Program-made: the position numbers and the translations under genes
Notes under the pieces: model-generated
The model's database searches: none
What the model was told of the DNA's origin: nothing
Seen by the model: only the letters and a program-made list of their open reading frames with translations
Shown: one piece after another, positions 1-9,329 of the stretch
How positions within the stretch are numbered: the stretch's first letter is position 1
How the letters are laid out: every line of letters begins with the position of its first letter
NCBI GenBank assembly: GCA_024235715.1
Contig: JACKLW010000011.1
Location: forward strand, 62,001-126,000
DNA from: Accumulibacter sp.
GTDB lineage: Bacteria > Pseudomonadota > Gammaproteobacteria > Burkholderiales > Rhodocyclaceae
Reading direction: 5' to 3'
DNA length: 64,000 nucleotides

Positions 1-1435
1 ACTTCCGCCAGAAAGCCGGGGTCATGACCACCAGCAGGGTGAAGATTTCCAGGCGGCCGAGCAGCATGGCAAAGGTGCACACCCAGGTCTGGAAATCGCT
101 CAATCCTGCGTAGTTGCTGGCCGGCCCGACCTGTCCCAGGCCCGGCCCCGTGTTGTTGATGCTGGCGACGACGGCCGAGAATGCGGTAATGATCTCCAGC
201 CCGGACAACGAGAGCAGCAGGGTCATGGCCACGATGCAGACCATGTACATGAAGCCGAAGGCGAGCACCGCGAAGAGAATATTCGACGGCATGACGTCGC
301 GACGCACCTTCACCAGGTGCACCGCATTCGGGTGAATGGCGCGCATCAGTTCGCGGTAGACCTGCTTGTAGAGCACGATCGCGCGGATCATCTTGATCCC
401 GCCACCGGTCGAGCCGGCGCTGGTCGCAAAGCTGCACAGGAACAACATCCACAGTGGCGCAAAGAAGGGCCACAGGGCATAGTCGGTGGTTGCGAAGCCG
501 GTCGTCGTGGCGATCGAAACGACATTGAACGCGGCATAGCGCAAGGCTTCGCCAAACGTTGGATAGACGTCGTGGAAGTCGAGAAAGATGGCGATGCCGA
601 TGACGCTGCCGAGAGTCACCAGCAGGAACCAGCCGGCTTCGGGATCGGCGCGGTAAGGGCGCAGCGAGCGCCCCGAGATGGCGACGAAGTGGGTCGCGAA
701 GTTCATCCCGGCGAAGAGCATGAAAGCGATGCTCACCGCTTCGATGGTCGGCGAGGCGAAATAGGCAAAGCTCGCATCGTGGCTTGAAAAACCGCCGAGC
801 CCCATGGTCGCGAACATGTGCATGATCGCATCCAGCCAGGTCATTCCCGCCCACCGATAAGCAAGGATGCAGCACATCGAGATCAGCGAATAGACGACCC
901 ACAGGCCCTTCGCCGTCTCGGCCATGCGGGGAGTCATCTTGGTGTCTTTCATCGGTCCGGGCGTTTCGGCCTTGAACATCTGCCGGCCGCCGATACCGAG
1001 CAGGGGCAGGATGGCCACGGCAAGGACGATCAGGCCCATGCCGCCGAGCCAGACCATCTGTGTTCGCCAGAAGTTGATCGACACCGGCAGGGTGTCGAGG
1101 CCGGAAAGAATGGTTGCCCCGGTCGTCGTCAGGCCGGACACGGCTTCGAAATAGGCATCGGTGAAACTGACGTTGAGCTGCAGCACCAGCGGCAGGCCGG
1201 CGTAGATCGGCAAGAGGGTCCACACCAGCGCGACCATCAGAAAGCCGTCACGTATCGTCAGGTCGCGCTGCTCCTTGCGAGTGGCATACCACAGACCCAG
1301 GCCGGTGCTGATGGTCAGCAGGATTGCTTCATCGAAGGCGCCTTCGGCACCGTCGTGCTGGGTCCAGGAGACCGCCAGGGGCAGCAGCATGGTCAGCCCG
1401 AACATCAGGATCACCAGCGAGAGCACCCGGATCAC
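1..1435 (-). CDS. trkH: Trk potassium uptake protein TrkH (C-terminus cut by window edge)
   Basis: Membrane subunit of the Trk K+ uptake system, working with the NAD-binding TrkA encoded just upstream. The translation is a multi-spanning membrane protein with the K+-pore signatures SGLTTTGAT, TTTGF and SAGSTGGG, ending at the edge in LEIFTLLVVMTPAFWRK. That is within a few residues of the usual TrkH end. The start is unclear. The reading frame is open down from GTG at 1435 (VIRVLSLVILMFG). An ATG at 1454, with a GAG-type ribosome site and the expected family start MHRLYPVIRV, reaches the same frame only if one A around 1440-1441 is removed; as read, ATG-CAC-CGC-CTC is followed by TAA. So the annotated start is the first in-frame GTG, and a one-base insertion is suspected. 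Confidence 0.85.
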   Translation of the reverse strand, partial: MIRVLSLVILMFGLTMLLPLAVSWTQHDGAEGAFDEAILLTISTGLGLWYATRKEQRDLTIRDGFLMVALVWTLLPIYAGLPLVLQLNVSFTDAYFEAVSGLTTTGATILSGLDTLPVSINFWRTQMVWLGGMGLIVLAVAILPLLGIGGRQMFKAETPGPMKDTKMTPRMAETAKGLWVVYSLISMCCILAYRWAGMTWLDAIMHMFATMGLGGFSSHDASFAYFASPTIEAVSIAFMLFAGMNFATHFVAISGRSLRPYRADPEAGWFLLVTLGSVIGIAIFLDFHDVYPTFGEALRYAAFNVVSIATTTGFATTDYALWPFFAPLWMLFLCSFATSAGSTGGGIKMIRAIVLYKQVYRELMRAIHPNAVHLVKVRRDVMPSNILFAVLAFGFMYMVCIVAMTLLLSLSGLEIITAFSAVVASINNTGPGLGQVGPASNYAGLSDFQTWVCTFAMLLGRLEIFTLLVVMTPAFWRK

Positions 1436-1462
1436 CGGGTAGAGGCGGTGCATGCCTGTATC

Positions 1463-2893
1463 TCAGAAGAAGTGGAAGCCGACTTCGAACAGTTTTTCGA
1501 CCTGCTTGACCACTTTCTTGTCGATGCAGAAGACGATCACGTGGTCACCGGTTTCGATCACCACGTCCTTGTGGGCGATCAATACGCGTCCGGTCTGCTT
1601 TTTGGCGCCCAGACGGAAAAAGTTGAAATCCTCGATCTCGCCGAGATCGCGGACGATGGCAGCAATGAACGCGCCGTGAATCAGTGGCAGTTCGCCGACC
1701 CGCCGGCCAATCGCTCGCGAGTTCTTCTTGTCACCGTGGGCGACGATTTCGAGCGCTTCGGCGGCGCCGCGACGCAGGCTGTGAACCTGCGCCACATCGC
1801 CGTGGCGGACATAGGTCAGCAGGGTGCCGATCGACACCTGCGCCGGTGAAATCGCAATATCGATCGGCCCGCCCTGGACCAGTTCGGCGTAAGCACGCCG
1901 GTTGATCAGCGCCACCACCCGCTGACAACCCATACGCTTGGCCAGCGAAGCTCCCATGATGTTGTCTTCGTCGTCGTTGCTCAGCGCGAGGAACAGCTCC
2001 ATCTCGTCGATGGCCTCCTGCTGCAGCAACTCCTCGTCGGTGGCATCGCCATTGAGCACGACAACCGACTTCAGCGAGGTGGCGATTAACTCGGCGCGTT
2101 TACGGTTGACCTCGATCAGCTTGACCTCGCACTTGCCCTCCAGGGCGTGTGCAACGCGATGTCCGATATTGCCGCCACCCGCGATCATTACCCGGCGCAC
2201 CGGCTCCATCGAGCGGCGCAGTTCGCGCATCACGGTGCGAATGTGCTCTTCGGCAGCGAGCACGAAAACCTCATCGCCGTCGGCGATGATCGTCTCGCCG
2301 GTCGGCGTAATCGCGCCACCGTGGCGATAGATGGCGGCGATTCGCCCGTCGATCTCCGGCGGCAGGTGGCTGCGCATCTCCTTGATCGGGCTGCCGACCA
2401 GAAATCCGCCGGCGTAAGCGCGCAGACCGACCAGTGCCAGGCGTCCGCCCGCAAAACTGAGCACCTGCAGCGCTTCCGGGAAGTCGATCAGGCGTGCGAT
2501 GTACTCGGTGATGACCTGCTCCGGGCACAGGGCATAGTCCACGGCGAAGTTTTCCGGCAGCAGCAGTGTTTCGCTGTCGAGAAAGTCGCGGGCGCGCAAG
2601 CGGGCGATCCGGGCGGGGACGTTGAAGACGCTGTGCGCCACCTTGCAGGCGACGAGATTGGTTTCGTCACTCTGGGTGACGGCGATCAGCAGATCGGCAT
2701 CCTCGAGGCCGGCATTTTTCAGGACCGACGGAAAGGTGGCGTTGCCAACGACCGTGCGCAAGTCGAAGCGATCCTGCAGGTAGGCGAGGCGCTCCTGGTC
2801 GGTATCGACGACCGTGATGTCGTTATTCTCGGAGACGAGACTTTCCGCAACGCTGGTGCCGACCTGGCCGGCGCCCAGAATGACGATCCTCAT
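1463..2893 (-). CDS. trkA: Trk system potassium uptake regulator TrkA
   Basis: Peripheral NAD(H)-binding subunit that gates TrkH. About 476 residues with the duplicated RCK arrangement: a first Rossmann segment starting at residue 1 (MRIVILGAGQVG), a TrkA-C-type region near 150-220, and a second Rossmann segment (VMIAGGGNIGHRVAHALE) followed by another C-terminal domain. The ATG at 2893 is preceded by a purine-rich GGAGGG..AAGAAGG site and gives the exact family N-terminus. A longer TTG start 21 bases upstream is less likely. The stop is 8 bases before the expected trkH ATG, so the two are co-transcribed, downstream of ntrYX. Confidence 0.95.
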   Translation of the reverse strand: MRIVILGAGQVGTSVAESLVSENNDITVVDTDQERLAYLQDRFDLRTVVGNATFPSVLKNAGLEDADLLIAVTQSDETNLVACKVAHSVFNVPARIARLRARDFLDSETLLLPENFAVDYALCPEQVITEYIARLIDFPEALQVLSFAGGRLALVGLRAYAGGFLVGSPIKEMRSHLPPEIDGRIAAIYRHGGAITPTGETIIADGDEVFVLAAEEHIRTVMRELRRSMEPVRRVMIAGGGNIGHRVAHALEGKCEVKLIEVNRKRAELIATSLKSVVVLNGDATDEELLQQEAIDEMELFLALSNDDEDNIMGASLAKRMGCQRVVALINRRAYAELVQGGPIDIAISPAQVSIGTLLTYVRHGDVAQVHSLRRGAAEALEIVAHGDKKNSRAIGRRVGELPLIHGAFIAAIVRDLGEIEDFNFFRLGAKKQTGRVLIAHKDVVIETGDHVIVFCIDKKVVKQVEKLFEVGFHFF

Positions 2894-2929
2894 CCTTCTT
2901 TCCCTCCCTGACAAGCAAGCGGCGAGACA

Positions 2930-4186
2930 TCAGTCGCGCTCGTCGCTGCGCCGGCCGACGTTGAGGCCAAGCTGCCTCAACTTTCGATACAGGTGGGTGC
3001 GTTCGAGGCCCGTCTTCTCGGCCAAACGCGTCATGTTACCGCGTTCGCCAGCCAGATGATATTCGAAATACATCCGCTCGAAGGCCTCGCGCGCCTCGCG
3101 CAAAGGTTGATCGAGAAAGACCGAGGGCAGCGGCCCAGCCGCGGCGCCAGATTCGGGCTGCAGGATGCGCTCGACGTCTTCGGCAGTGATCTCTTCGTCG
3201 AGCGCGGAGAGCGCCAGATTCTTCACGGTGGTCAGCAGCTCGGCCCATTCACCCTGCCAGTGGTGCAGGCGAAGGGCGTTGCGGGCGCCACTCGAGAAGA
3301 AGCGCAGCGGCACTTCGCCACGCTCCGACAGATGCGCGAGCAGCAGCGAGGCGATCTCGGGCACATCGTCAGCGTGCCCTGAAATCTGCGGCAACGCCAC
3401 CCAGACTTCACCGAGCCGGCTGACCAGCAAGGGATCCCAGCCGGCGTCGACCAGAGCCGCCAGTGACCGGCTGGAGGCGGCAACCATCTGCAGCTTGTGT
3501 CTTTCGAGGCGCTCGAGCGCAAAGACCAGATTCATCTGCTGCAGCTTGCCGAGTTGCGCCAGGTCGGCGATGAACACCACGCCACCGCTGGCCCCATGCA
3601 GCATTTCCTGGGTCAGCGGCGTACTCGCCAGCGACAGATCCAGCCACGGCGCGCGGTGCGTCTGCAGGGTGCGAGCGCAGATTTCGGCGATGCTGCCCGA
3701 AGCGCTCTTCAGCAACAGGACGGAGGTCTTGCCCGCAGCCTGTTCGAGCCGTCTCTTGAGATCCTTCAACAGCGGCGAGCGGGCGAAAGCATCCAGCGTC
3801 AGCGGTTTCTTCTGCAACACGGTTTCGTGCTTCAGCGCCTTCTTGACGGTCGCCAGCAACTTCTGCAGGGCGATCGGCTTCTCGAGAAAGTCGGTGGCAC
3901 CGATTCGCGTCGCTTCGACGGCCGAATCGATCGTCCCGTGTCCCGACATCATCACCACCGGCATCGTCAGGAGGCCGCCCGCGGCCCATTCCTTGAGCAG
4001 GGATATGCCATCGGTATCCGGCATCCAGATGTCCAGCAGGACCAGATCCGGGCGCCTGTCAGCACGCACCTGGCGCGCCACGGCGGCGTTCTCGGCCAGC
4101 GAGATGGTGTGCCCTTCGTCAGCAAGGATCTCGGACAGCAGTTCCCGAATGCCCATTTCGTCATCGACGATCAGTATTTGCGCCAT
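2930..4186 (-). CDS. ntrX: NtrX-like response regulator with degenerate AAA+ domain
   Basis: Response regulator partner of NtrY, 418 residues. The receiver domain (about 1-120) is intact: acidic pair D8/D9, phospho-acceptor D52 in LVLLDIWMPD, and K103 in LEKP. The C-terminal 45 residues form a Fis-type helix-turn-helix (MTRLAEKTGLERTHLYRKL). The middle region aligns in position with a sigma-54 activator ATPase but lacks the usual signatures. Where GESGTGKE is expected the sequence reads KSASGSIAE, and I see no GAFTGA loop. It is therefore unlikely to hydrolyse ATP or contact sigma-54 in the classical way. It starts one base after the ntrY stop. Real start ATG 4186 (MAQILIVDDE); the longer upstream ORF is antisense-like noise. 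Confidence 0.9.
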   Translation of the reverse strand: MAQILIVDDEMGIRELLSEILADEGHTISLAENAAVARQVRADRRPDLVLLDIWMPDTDGISLLKEWAAGGLLTMPVVMMSGHGTIDSAVEATRIGATDFLEKPIALQKLLATVKKALKHETVLQKKPLTLDAFARSPLLKDLKRRLEQAAGKTSVLLLKSASGSIAEICARTLQTHRAPWLDLSLASTPLTQEMLHGASGGVVFIADLAQLGKLQQMNLVFALERLERHKLQMVAASSRSLAALVDAGWDPLLVSRLGEVWVALPQISGHADDVPEIASLLLAHLSERGEVPLRFFSSGARNALRLHHWQGEWAELLTTVKNLALSALDEEITAEDVERILQPESGAAAGPLPSVFLDQPLREAREAFERMYFEYHLAGERGNMTRLAEKTGLERTHLYRKLRQLGLNVGRRSDERD

Positions 4187-4187
4187 G

Positions 4188-6332
4188 TCATGTCTCGGAA
4201 GGAAGTTTACGCGCGTGCTGCCCGCTGGTCGCCAGTGGCAGAAGGATGCTGACCACCGCGCCGCACGGCTGACGGTTGTTGATCTTGATACGGCCCTGGT
4301 GCTCATCGACGATCTTCTTGACGATTGCCAGGCCGAGACCGGTACCACGCGCCTTGGTGGTCACATAGGGCTCCAGGACACGTGCCATGACCTCGGGGGG
4401 AAAACCCGCGCCGCGATCGCTGACTTCCAGTTCAGCCGCCTGCTCGAGCTGCCGCGTGCTGATCGAAATGCCGGGTGAGTCGACCGTTTCCTGGGCGTCT
4501 TCGGCGTTGCGCAGGAGGTTGTGAATGATCTGCCGTAGCTGCGTGGCGTCACCCCAGACCAACGGCAACTCGGCAGCGAGCGTCACTGTGATCACCGCAC
4601 GCGATGTTTCGTAGAGGCCAAGCACTTCGCTGATCAGCGCATTGAGGTCAACGGCGGCCAGCTGCGGCGCCGGCAGTCGCGCGTAGTCGCTGAAGTCATT
4701 GACCATCCGCTTCATCGCCTCCACCTGACGGATGATGGTTTGCGTCGAGCGCGCCAGCATGTCGGCTTCGCTACCGCTCAAGCGGTCGGCAAGCTTCATC
4801 TGCAGGCGCTCCGCCGAGAGCTGGATCGGCGTCAGGGGATTCTTGATTTCGTGCGCCAGCCGCCGCGCGACCTCACCCCAGGCAGCACTGCGTTGAGCGG
4901 CGATCAAGCGCGTCACATCGTCAAAAACGACGACATAGCCGCCGTGCGGCCCGGTCGGCAGCTGGGTACCGCGCAGCAGCAGTATCTGCGGCAACGCGCC
5001 GGCATTGTCGAGCTCGATCTGTTCCTGCCATTCATCCTCCTGGTGTTCGGCAAAAGCATCGAGAATGGCCTCGCCAAGGGCCCGCTGTCGCGGCCATTCG
5101 GCGGCCGCTTCGCCGAGCAGATTGCTGAAATCATCGGAAAGAATGGTCAACGCGCCTTCATTCACCGTCCGCAGGACGAAGCGCCGATCGAAGACCAGGA
5201 CGCCCGCCGACAGGTTGGCGAGAATCGATTCCAGGTACGCGCGCGCCGCTTCCAGCTCGGCGCGCTGGCGCTCGTTATCGCGCCGCGCTTCGTCGAGCTG
5301 ACTGGTCATCTGCTTGAACGAGCGCGTCAGGACACCCAGCTCATCGCTGCTGTGGACTTCCTGGCGAGGGGTGTAGTCACCAGCCGTGACCGCCTGCGTT
5401 CCCTCGGCGAGAATCGACAGCGGTGCCGAAAGACGGCGGGCCAGCACGAAAGCCAGGGCGATGGCCGTAAACAGAGCGAGCAGGACGGTCAAGGTCAGCG
5501 TCATCGCGTAGATGCGGGTCAGTCCCTCGCGGCCCAGCGACAGCTCCTGATAGTCCGCATACACGGTCTGTACGCTGTCGGCGTTGAGGGCGAGGGCGTT
5601 CGGCACCGGATCGGCCAGTTGCAGGATACGCGTCTCTACACCAAGACCCGGCGGCGTAACCGCAACCAGAACACGCAAGCCGAGCTCTTTTTCGCCGTCG
5701 CTTTCGAGCAGCGCGACGCTGTGCTCGCTACGCACCCTGCGCAAAAGGTCGGCCGTCGGCTGCTTGGGCAACAGCGTCGCCAGTTCCCCGGTGGCCGTCG
5801 CCAGCAACTCGCCGTCGCTCGAGAAGAGCGCCGCCGATTGCAGGCCATACTGCTCGCGCAGGCGATTGAGATCCAGTCTGCGCTGAGTTTCGGAACGCTC
5901 GGCGAGCTCGAGTGCCATCGTCTGCCCCTTGGCAGCGAGATCATCGAGCAGCGAATCGAGGGCGCTGCGCCCGAGATTCAGCCCTGCCTCGAGCGCCTTC
6001 TCGACGCGGACGTCAAACCAGGTTTCGATACTCTTGGTGACGAACTGCACGGATACCGCATAGATCAGCAGGCCGGGCAACACGGCCATCAGGCCGAACA
6101 TCAACATCAGGCGCAGTTTCAGTCGCGAACCGAAGACCTTGGCCCGGTGCTCCCCCCAGAGCGACCGCAACTGCCAGGTGATCAGCGCCAGCAGCGACAG
6201 GGCGACAATCGCGTTCAGGGCCAGCAACCACGCATAGTTGCTGGCGAAGAGTGCGGTATTGGCGCTGGCCGAGGCCAGCAGGAAGAGCAGGATCGCCCCA
6301 AATGCCGCAGCGGCGATGATCAGGAACTTCAT
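4188..6332 (-). CDS. ntrY: NtrY-type nitrogen-related sensor histidine kinase
   Basis: Membrane histidine kinase of 714 residues. The N-terminus has three hydrophobic segments (about 1-25, 35-55, 85-110), then a periplasmic stretch and a further membrane helix near 280-305. A HAMP domain (RRLSAPLSILAEGTQAVTAGDY) and a PAS-like region (about 365-480) follow. The H-box is HEIKNPLTPIQLSAERL, and the HATPase has N-box HNLLRNAEDA and G-boxes DRGAGF and GTGLGLAIVKK. This is the NtrY architecture. The ATG overlaps the stop of the upstream DUF4390 gene as ATGA, so translation is coupled. The partner regulator follows after one base. Known NtrY family members act in nitrogen or redox control; the signal here cannot be read from sequence. 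Confidence 0.92.
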   Translation of the reverse strand: MKFLIIAAAAFGAILLFLLASASANTALFASNYAWLLALNAIVALSLLALITWQLRSLWGEHRAKVFGSRLKLRLMLMFGLMAVLPGLLIYAVSVQFVTKSIETWFDVRVEKALEAGLNLGRSALDSLLDDLAAKGQTMALELAERSETQRRLDLNRLREQYGLQSAALFSSDGELLATATGELATLLPKQPTADLLRRVRSEHSVALLESDGEKELGLRVLVAVTPPGLGVETRILQLADPVPNALALNADSVQTVYADYQELSLGREGLTRIYAMTLTLTVLLALFTAIALAFVLARRLSAPLSILAEGTQAVTAGDYTPRQEVHSSDELGVLTRSFKQMTSQLDEARRDNERQRAELEAARAYLESILANLSAGVLVFDRRFVLRTVNEGALTILSDDFSNLLGEAAAEWPRQRALGEAILDAFAEHQEDEWQEQIELDNAGALPQILLLRGTQLPTGPHGGYVVVFDDVTRLIAAQRSAAWGEVARRLAHEIKNPLTPIQLSAERLQMKLADRLSGSEADMLARSTQTIIRQVEAMKRMVNDFSDYARLPAPQLAAVDLNALISEVLGLYETSRAVITVTLAAELPLVWGDATQLRQIIHNLLRNAEDAQETVDSPGISISTRQLEQAAELEVSDRGAGFPPEVMARVLEPYVTTKARGTGLGLAIVKKIVDEHQGRIKINNRQPCGAVVSILLPLATSGQHARKLPSET

Positions 6333-6985
6333 TTGCCTTCACCGCTCGGAACCGCCAGCGGCAATACCGTCGGGGGAACCACCGGCACCACCTGCGTGCC
6401 GCCGCCGCCCGGCAGAACCGACTCGCTCGGAACGAAGGTCCAGTGCGCCCACTCCGACGAGAGGTTCCAGTCCCTGTTGGCGAGCGCATTGACCTGAAAG
6501 GTCTTCGGCATCTGGCTCAGGTCGAGGCGCATGCGTACCGAGGCCTGGTAGGTCTGATCGGCATTCACGGCATTTCTCTCGAAGACCAGCCAGTTGCGCA
6601 GGCGCGCGAGAATGCGCAAGGCTTCGTCGAGCGAGTCGAAGTTCTGGTGCAGGGCGCCGCTGGACAAGCGATACTGGCGCGTCAGCGCATGATAGGAAAG
6701 CAGCAGTGACTGGCTGCGGCTGGCCACCTGCTCGTCCAGCCAGTACCAGCGTGATCGGCTGAGCTCGAAGTCGATCACGAAGTACAGCCCGACGCCCCTG
6801 GCAACCGCATCTTCGAGGCGGGCGTTAAGGTTGACACTGAAATCCGCGGACAGCACATAGCCGTCTTCGGCAGCCGAAAGCTGCGGGTTACGGGCACTGA
6901 TATCGGTCGCCAGCGCTCCGCTCGAGGCGAACAGCAGCAGCACGCAGAAGGCGAACGAACTAAGCAGCTTTCCGCAGCAAGGCAT
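6329..6985 (-). CDS. DUF4390 family exported protein
   Basis: A 218-residue protein with an N-terminal hydrophobic signal segment (LLSSFAFCVLLLFASSGALA) ending in a plausible signal-peptidase site before TDISARNPQL. The body is a beta-rich domain typical of the DUF4390 family, which in betaproteobacteria sits between rsmB and ntrY. It contains SADFSVNLNARLEDAVARG and FVIDFELSRSRWYW. The tail is rich in Pro and Gly. The start MPCCGK at 6985 lies 26 bases inside the end of rsmB, and the stop overlaps the ntrY start, so rsmB-DUF4390-ntrY-ntrX form one tight unit. Function unknown; conserved position suggests a periplasmic accessory to NtrY, which is inference. Confidence 0.85.
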   Translation of the reverse strand: MPCCGKLLSSFAFCVLLLFASSGALATDISARNPQLSAAEDGYVLSADFSVNLNARLEDAVARGVGLYFVIDFELSRSRWYWLDEQVASRSQSLLLSYHALTRQYRLSSGALHQNFDSLDEALRILARLRNWLVFERNAVNADQTYQASVRMRLDLSQMPKTFQVNALANRDWNLSSEWAHWTFVPSESVLPGGGGTQVVPVVPPTVLPLAVPSGEGK

Positions 6986-8330
6986 AGAAGAATCCGTCGT
7001 GTTCGAGCTGCGGCAGCAGCTTTTCCTCGGCCACGCGCTGGGCATCCGGCTGGCGAAAGAGGAAGGCATCGATCTGCGCGCCGTTCTCTTCGGGAAAAAT
7101 GGAACAGGTGGCGTACAGCAGCCTGCCTCCCGGCTTCAGGAGTGGCCACAGTCGGTCGAGGATCTCGCTCTGCATGTGGGCGAACCGCCTGATGTCGCTT
7201 TCACGGCGCAGGTACTTGATATCGGGGTGACGACGAACGACGCCCGAAGCGGAGCAGGGCACATCGGCCAGGATCGCATCGAACGGCTGGCCATCCCACC
7301 ATTGCGCCGTTTCACGGCAATCGGCGACCTTGACGGTCGCGCTCAGGCCGAGCCGCCGCAGGTTGTCTTCGATGCGACGGACACGCAGGGCATCGATATC
7401 GATTGCCAGCAGCTCGACCTCGTTGCTTTCAAGCAGGTGCGCGGTCTTGCCGCCGGGTGCCGCACAGGCATCGAGCACGCGTTCGCCGCCGACCGGGGCC
7501 AGGATCTGCGCGGCGCGCTGCGCACCGGCGTCCTGTATCGAAACGAGGCCGTCGGCAAACCCTGGCAAGGCGTCGACCGGCAAGGGCCTGTCAAGAATCA
7601 GCGCACTGCATCCGGCCGGGCGGGCGGACAATCCAAGCCCATGCAGACGTACCATGTAGTCGGCCAGCGCGACACGGCGTCGATTGACGCGCAAAGTCAT
7701 CGGTGGCTGCTGATTGCCAATCGCAACGATCTCCCGCCAGCCGTCGGGATAGGCGCGGCGAAGGCGCGACAGCCACCAGCAGGGGTGCTGCTGCGTCGCT
7801 TCGTCGTCGTCGGCCATGGCCGCATGCAGGGCATGGCGCTGTCGCAGGTAGTTGCGCAGCACGGCATTCACCAGTCCCTTGAACGCCCCAGCGGCGATCT
7901 CGCCAGCTGCCGCGACAGCCTGGTCCACAACCATGTACGCCGACTGCGGCCGCGTCTGCAAACGATGGAGCGCGCCAAGCAGAAGCGCTTCGCTCTCCGG
8001 GTGCGGCAAGGCGCGTGACAGCAGGCGTGCGAGGATGAACTCGCCGCTGCCGTAACGGCGCAGGCTGCCGTAAGCGATGTCCTGGGCAGCCGCCCGCGCA
8101 GCAGGATACTCGCTGCCAAGAGCGGTCAGCGCCTGTGTCAGGCTTTGTCCGGCGCGCACCGCAGCAATCACACGAGCCGCCAGCAACAGACTGAGAGCCA
8201 GCGAATCGGGCGCCAGCGGTGATGGCAGCAAGGCGCCGCGGCTCTCGGGCGTGCGCTGGTTCGCGCCCGAAGTCTTGCGCACGCGCACCGCACGCGACGA
8301 GGGAGACGAGGAGGGAGGGGAAGTGGACAA
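6960..8330 (-). CDS. rsmB: 16S rRNA (cytosine-967-C5)-methyltransferase RsmB
   Basis: Methylates C967 of 16S rRNA using S-adenosylmethionine. An N-terminal NusB-like helical domain (about 45-180) precedes the methyltransferase domain. The latter shows SAM motif DACAAPGGKTAHL, the motif IV cysteine in DVPCSASGVVRRHPDIK and the catalytic motif VI cysteine in YATCSIFPEENG. Length as given is 456 residues. The first 40 or so residues (rich in Ser, Pro, Arg) look like extra low-complexity sequence, and the first codon is TTG; a later GTG near 8290 is an alternative start. Heads the rsmB-DUF4390-ntrYX run and diverges from the cation exporter gene. Confidence 0.93.
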   Translation of the reverse strand: MSTSPPSSSPSSRAVRVRKTSGANQRTPESRGALLPSPLAPDSLALSLLLAARVIAAVRAGQSLTQALTALGSEYPAARAAAQDIAYGSLRRYGSGEFILARLLSRALPHPESEALLLGALHRLQTRPQSAYMVVDQAVAAAGEIAAGAFKGLVNAVLRNYLRQRHALHAAMADDDEATQQHPCWWLSRLRRAYPDGWREIVAIGNQQPPMTLRVNRRRVALADYMVRLHGLGLSARPAGCSALILDRPLPVDALPGFADGLVSIQDAGAQRAAQILAPVGGERVLDACAAPGGKTAHLLESNEVELLAIDIDALRVRRIEDNLRRLGLSATVKVADCRETAQWWDGQPFDAILADVPCSASGVVRRHPDIKYLRRESDIRRFAHMQSEILDRLWPLLKPGGRLLYATCSIFPEENGAQIDAFLFRQPDAQRVAEEKLLPQLEHDGFFYALLRKAA

Positions 8331-8429
8331 GAGGGCGGAGGGCGGAAATGACCTGCTTTGGATTGTGCGCCGAGTTTAGCACGATGCCCGTTGATGGCGG
8401 CGGCGTCGCCGGGAGGCGATAATGGTGGT

Positions 8430-9329
8430 ATGACTTCCCCGTCGCTAAAACCCTATCTCTGGCTTTCAATGGGCGCAGCACTCGCCACCATCACCCTGAA
8501 GGGTGGCGCATGGCTGCTCACCGGCTCGGTCGGACTGCTCTCCGATGCACTCGAGTCGCTGGTCAACCTGGCCGGCGCAGGAATGGCCCTGGCGATGCTT
8601 TCGATTGCCGAACGGCCGCAGGACGAGGGGCATGCGTTTGGACACGGCAAGGCCGAGTATTTTTCCAGCGGCTTCGAAGGCCTGTTGATCGTGCTCGCGG
8701 CCATCGCCATTGCCATCACCGCGGCGGAGCGCCTGCTCCATCCACAGCCACTCGCGGCGGTGGGCGTCGGCCTGGCGATATCCGCGGTCGCCGCGGTAAT
8801 CAATCTCGTCGTCGGGCGTATCTTGCTGCTTGCGGGACGGCAACACCGATCGATCACTCTGGAGGCCGACGCCCATCATCTGCTGACCGATGTGTGGACC
8901 TCGGCCGGCGTGATCGTCGGCGTCGGCGCGGTTTCCCTGACGGGCTGGCTGTGGCTGGACCCCACCCTCGCCTTGCTGGTCGCCGCGAACATCGTGTGGA
9001 CCGGCTGGCGGCTGCTGCAACGTTCCACCAACGGGCTGATGGATGGCAGCCTGCCGCCGGAACAACACGCTCGCGTGCTCGCCGTCCTCGATCGCTATCG
9101 CAGCCAGGGCATCGACTACCACGCCTTGCGCAGCCGCGAAGCCGGCGCACGCAGCTTCATTTCGGTGCACATTCTGCTGCCCGGCACATGGACCCTGGCC
9201 CGCGCCCACGACCTGGTCGAGGTGATCGAGCGCGAGATTCGCGACGCGCTTCCGCGGGCCACGGTGTTCACCCATCTCGAACCGCGCGAAGATCCCACCT
9301 CGCACCAGGACCTCGGCCTTGACCGCTGA
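8430..9329 (+). CDS. Cation diffusion facilitator (FieF/CzcD-type) metal exporter
   Basis: Inner-membrane proton-coupled exporter of divalent metals (Zn, Fe, Cd or Co). About 299 residues with four or more clear hydrophobic helices and a cytoplasmic C-terminal domain. Family motifs are [20 protein letters not shown] (metal site with SDALES), [11 protein letters not shown] in the loop, and [17 protein letters not shown] carrying the HxxxD metal site of helix 5. The C-terminal part has [16 protein letters not shown], the metal-binding fold. Start ATG 8430 has a GGGAGGCGAT ribosome site. The stop overlaps the TTG start of the secreted zinc nuclease, so the two genes are coupled. Substrate not determinable here; zinc is plausible given that neighbour. 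Confidence 0.9.
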   Translation: MTSPSLKPYLWLSMGAALATITLKGGAWLLTGSVGLLSDALESLVNLAGAGMALAMLSIAERPQDEGHAFGHGKAEYFSSGFEGLLIVLAAIAIAITAAERLLHPQPLAAVGVGLAISAVAAVINLVVGRILLLAGRQHRSITLEADAHHLLTDVWTSAGVIVGVGAVSLTGWLWLDPTLALLVAANIVWTGWRLLQRSTNGLMDGSLPPEQHARVLAVLDRYRSQGIDYHALRSREAGARSFISVHILLPGTWTLARAHDLVEVIEREIRDALPRATVFTHLEPREDPTSHQDLGLDR

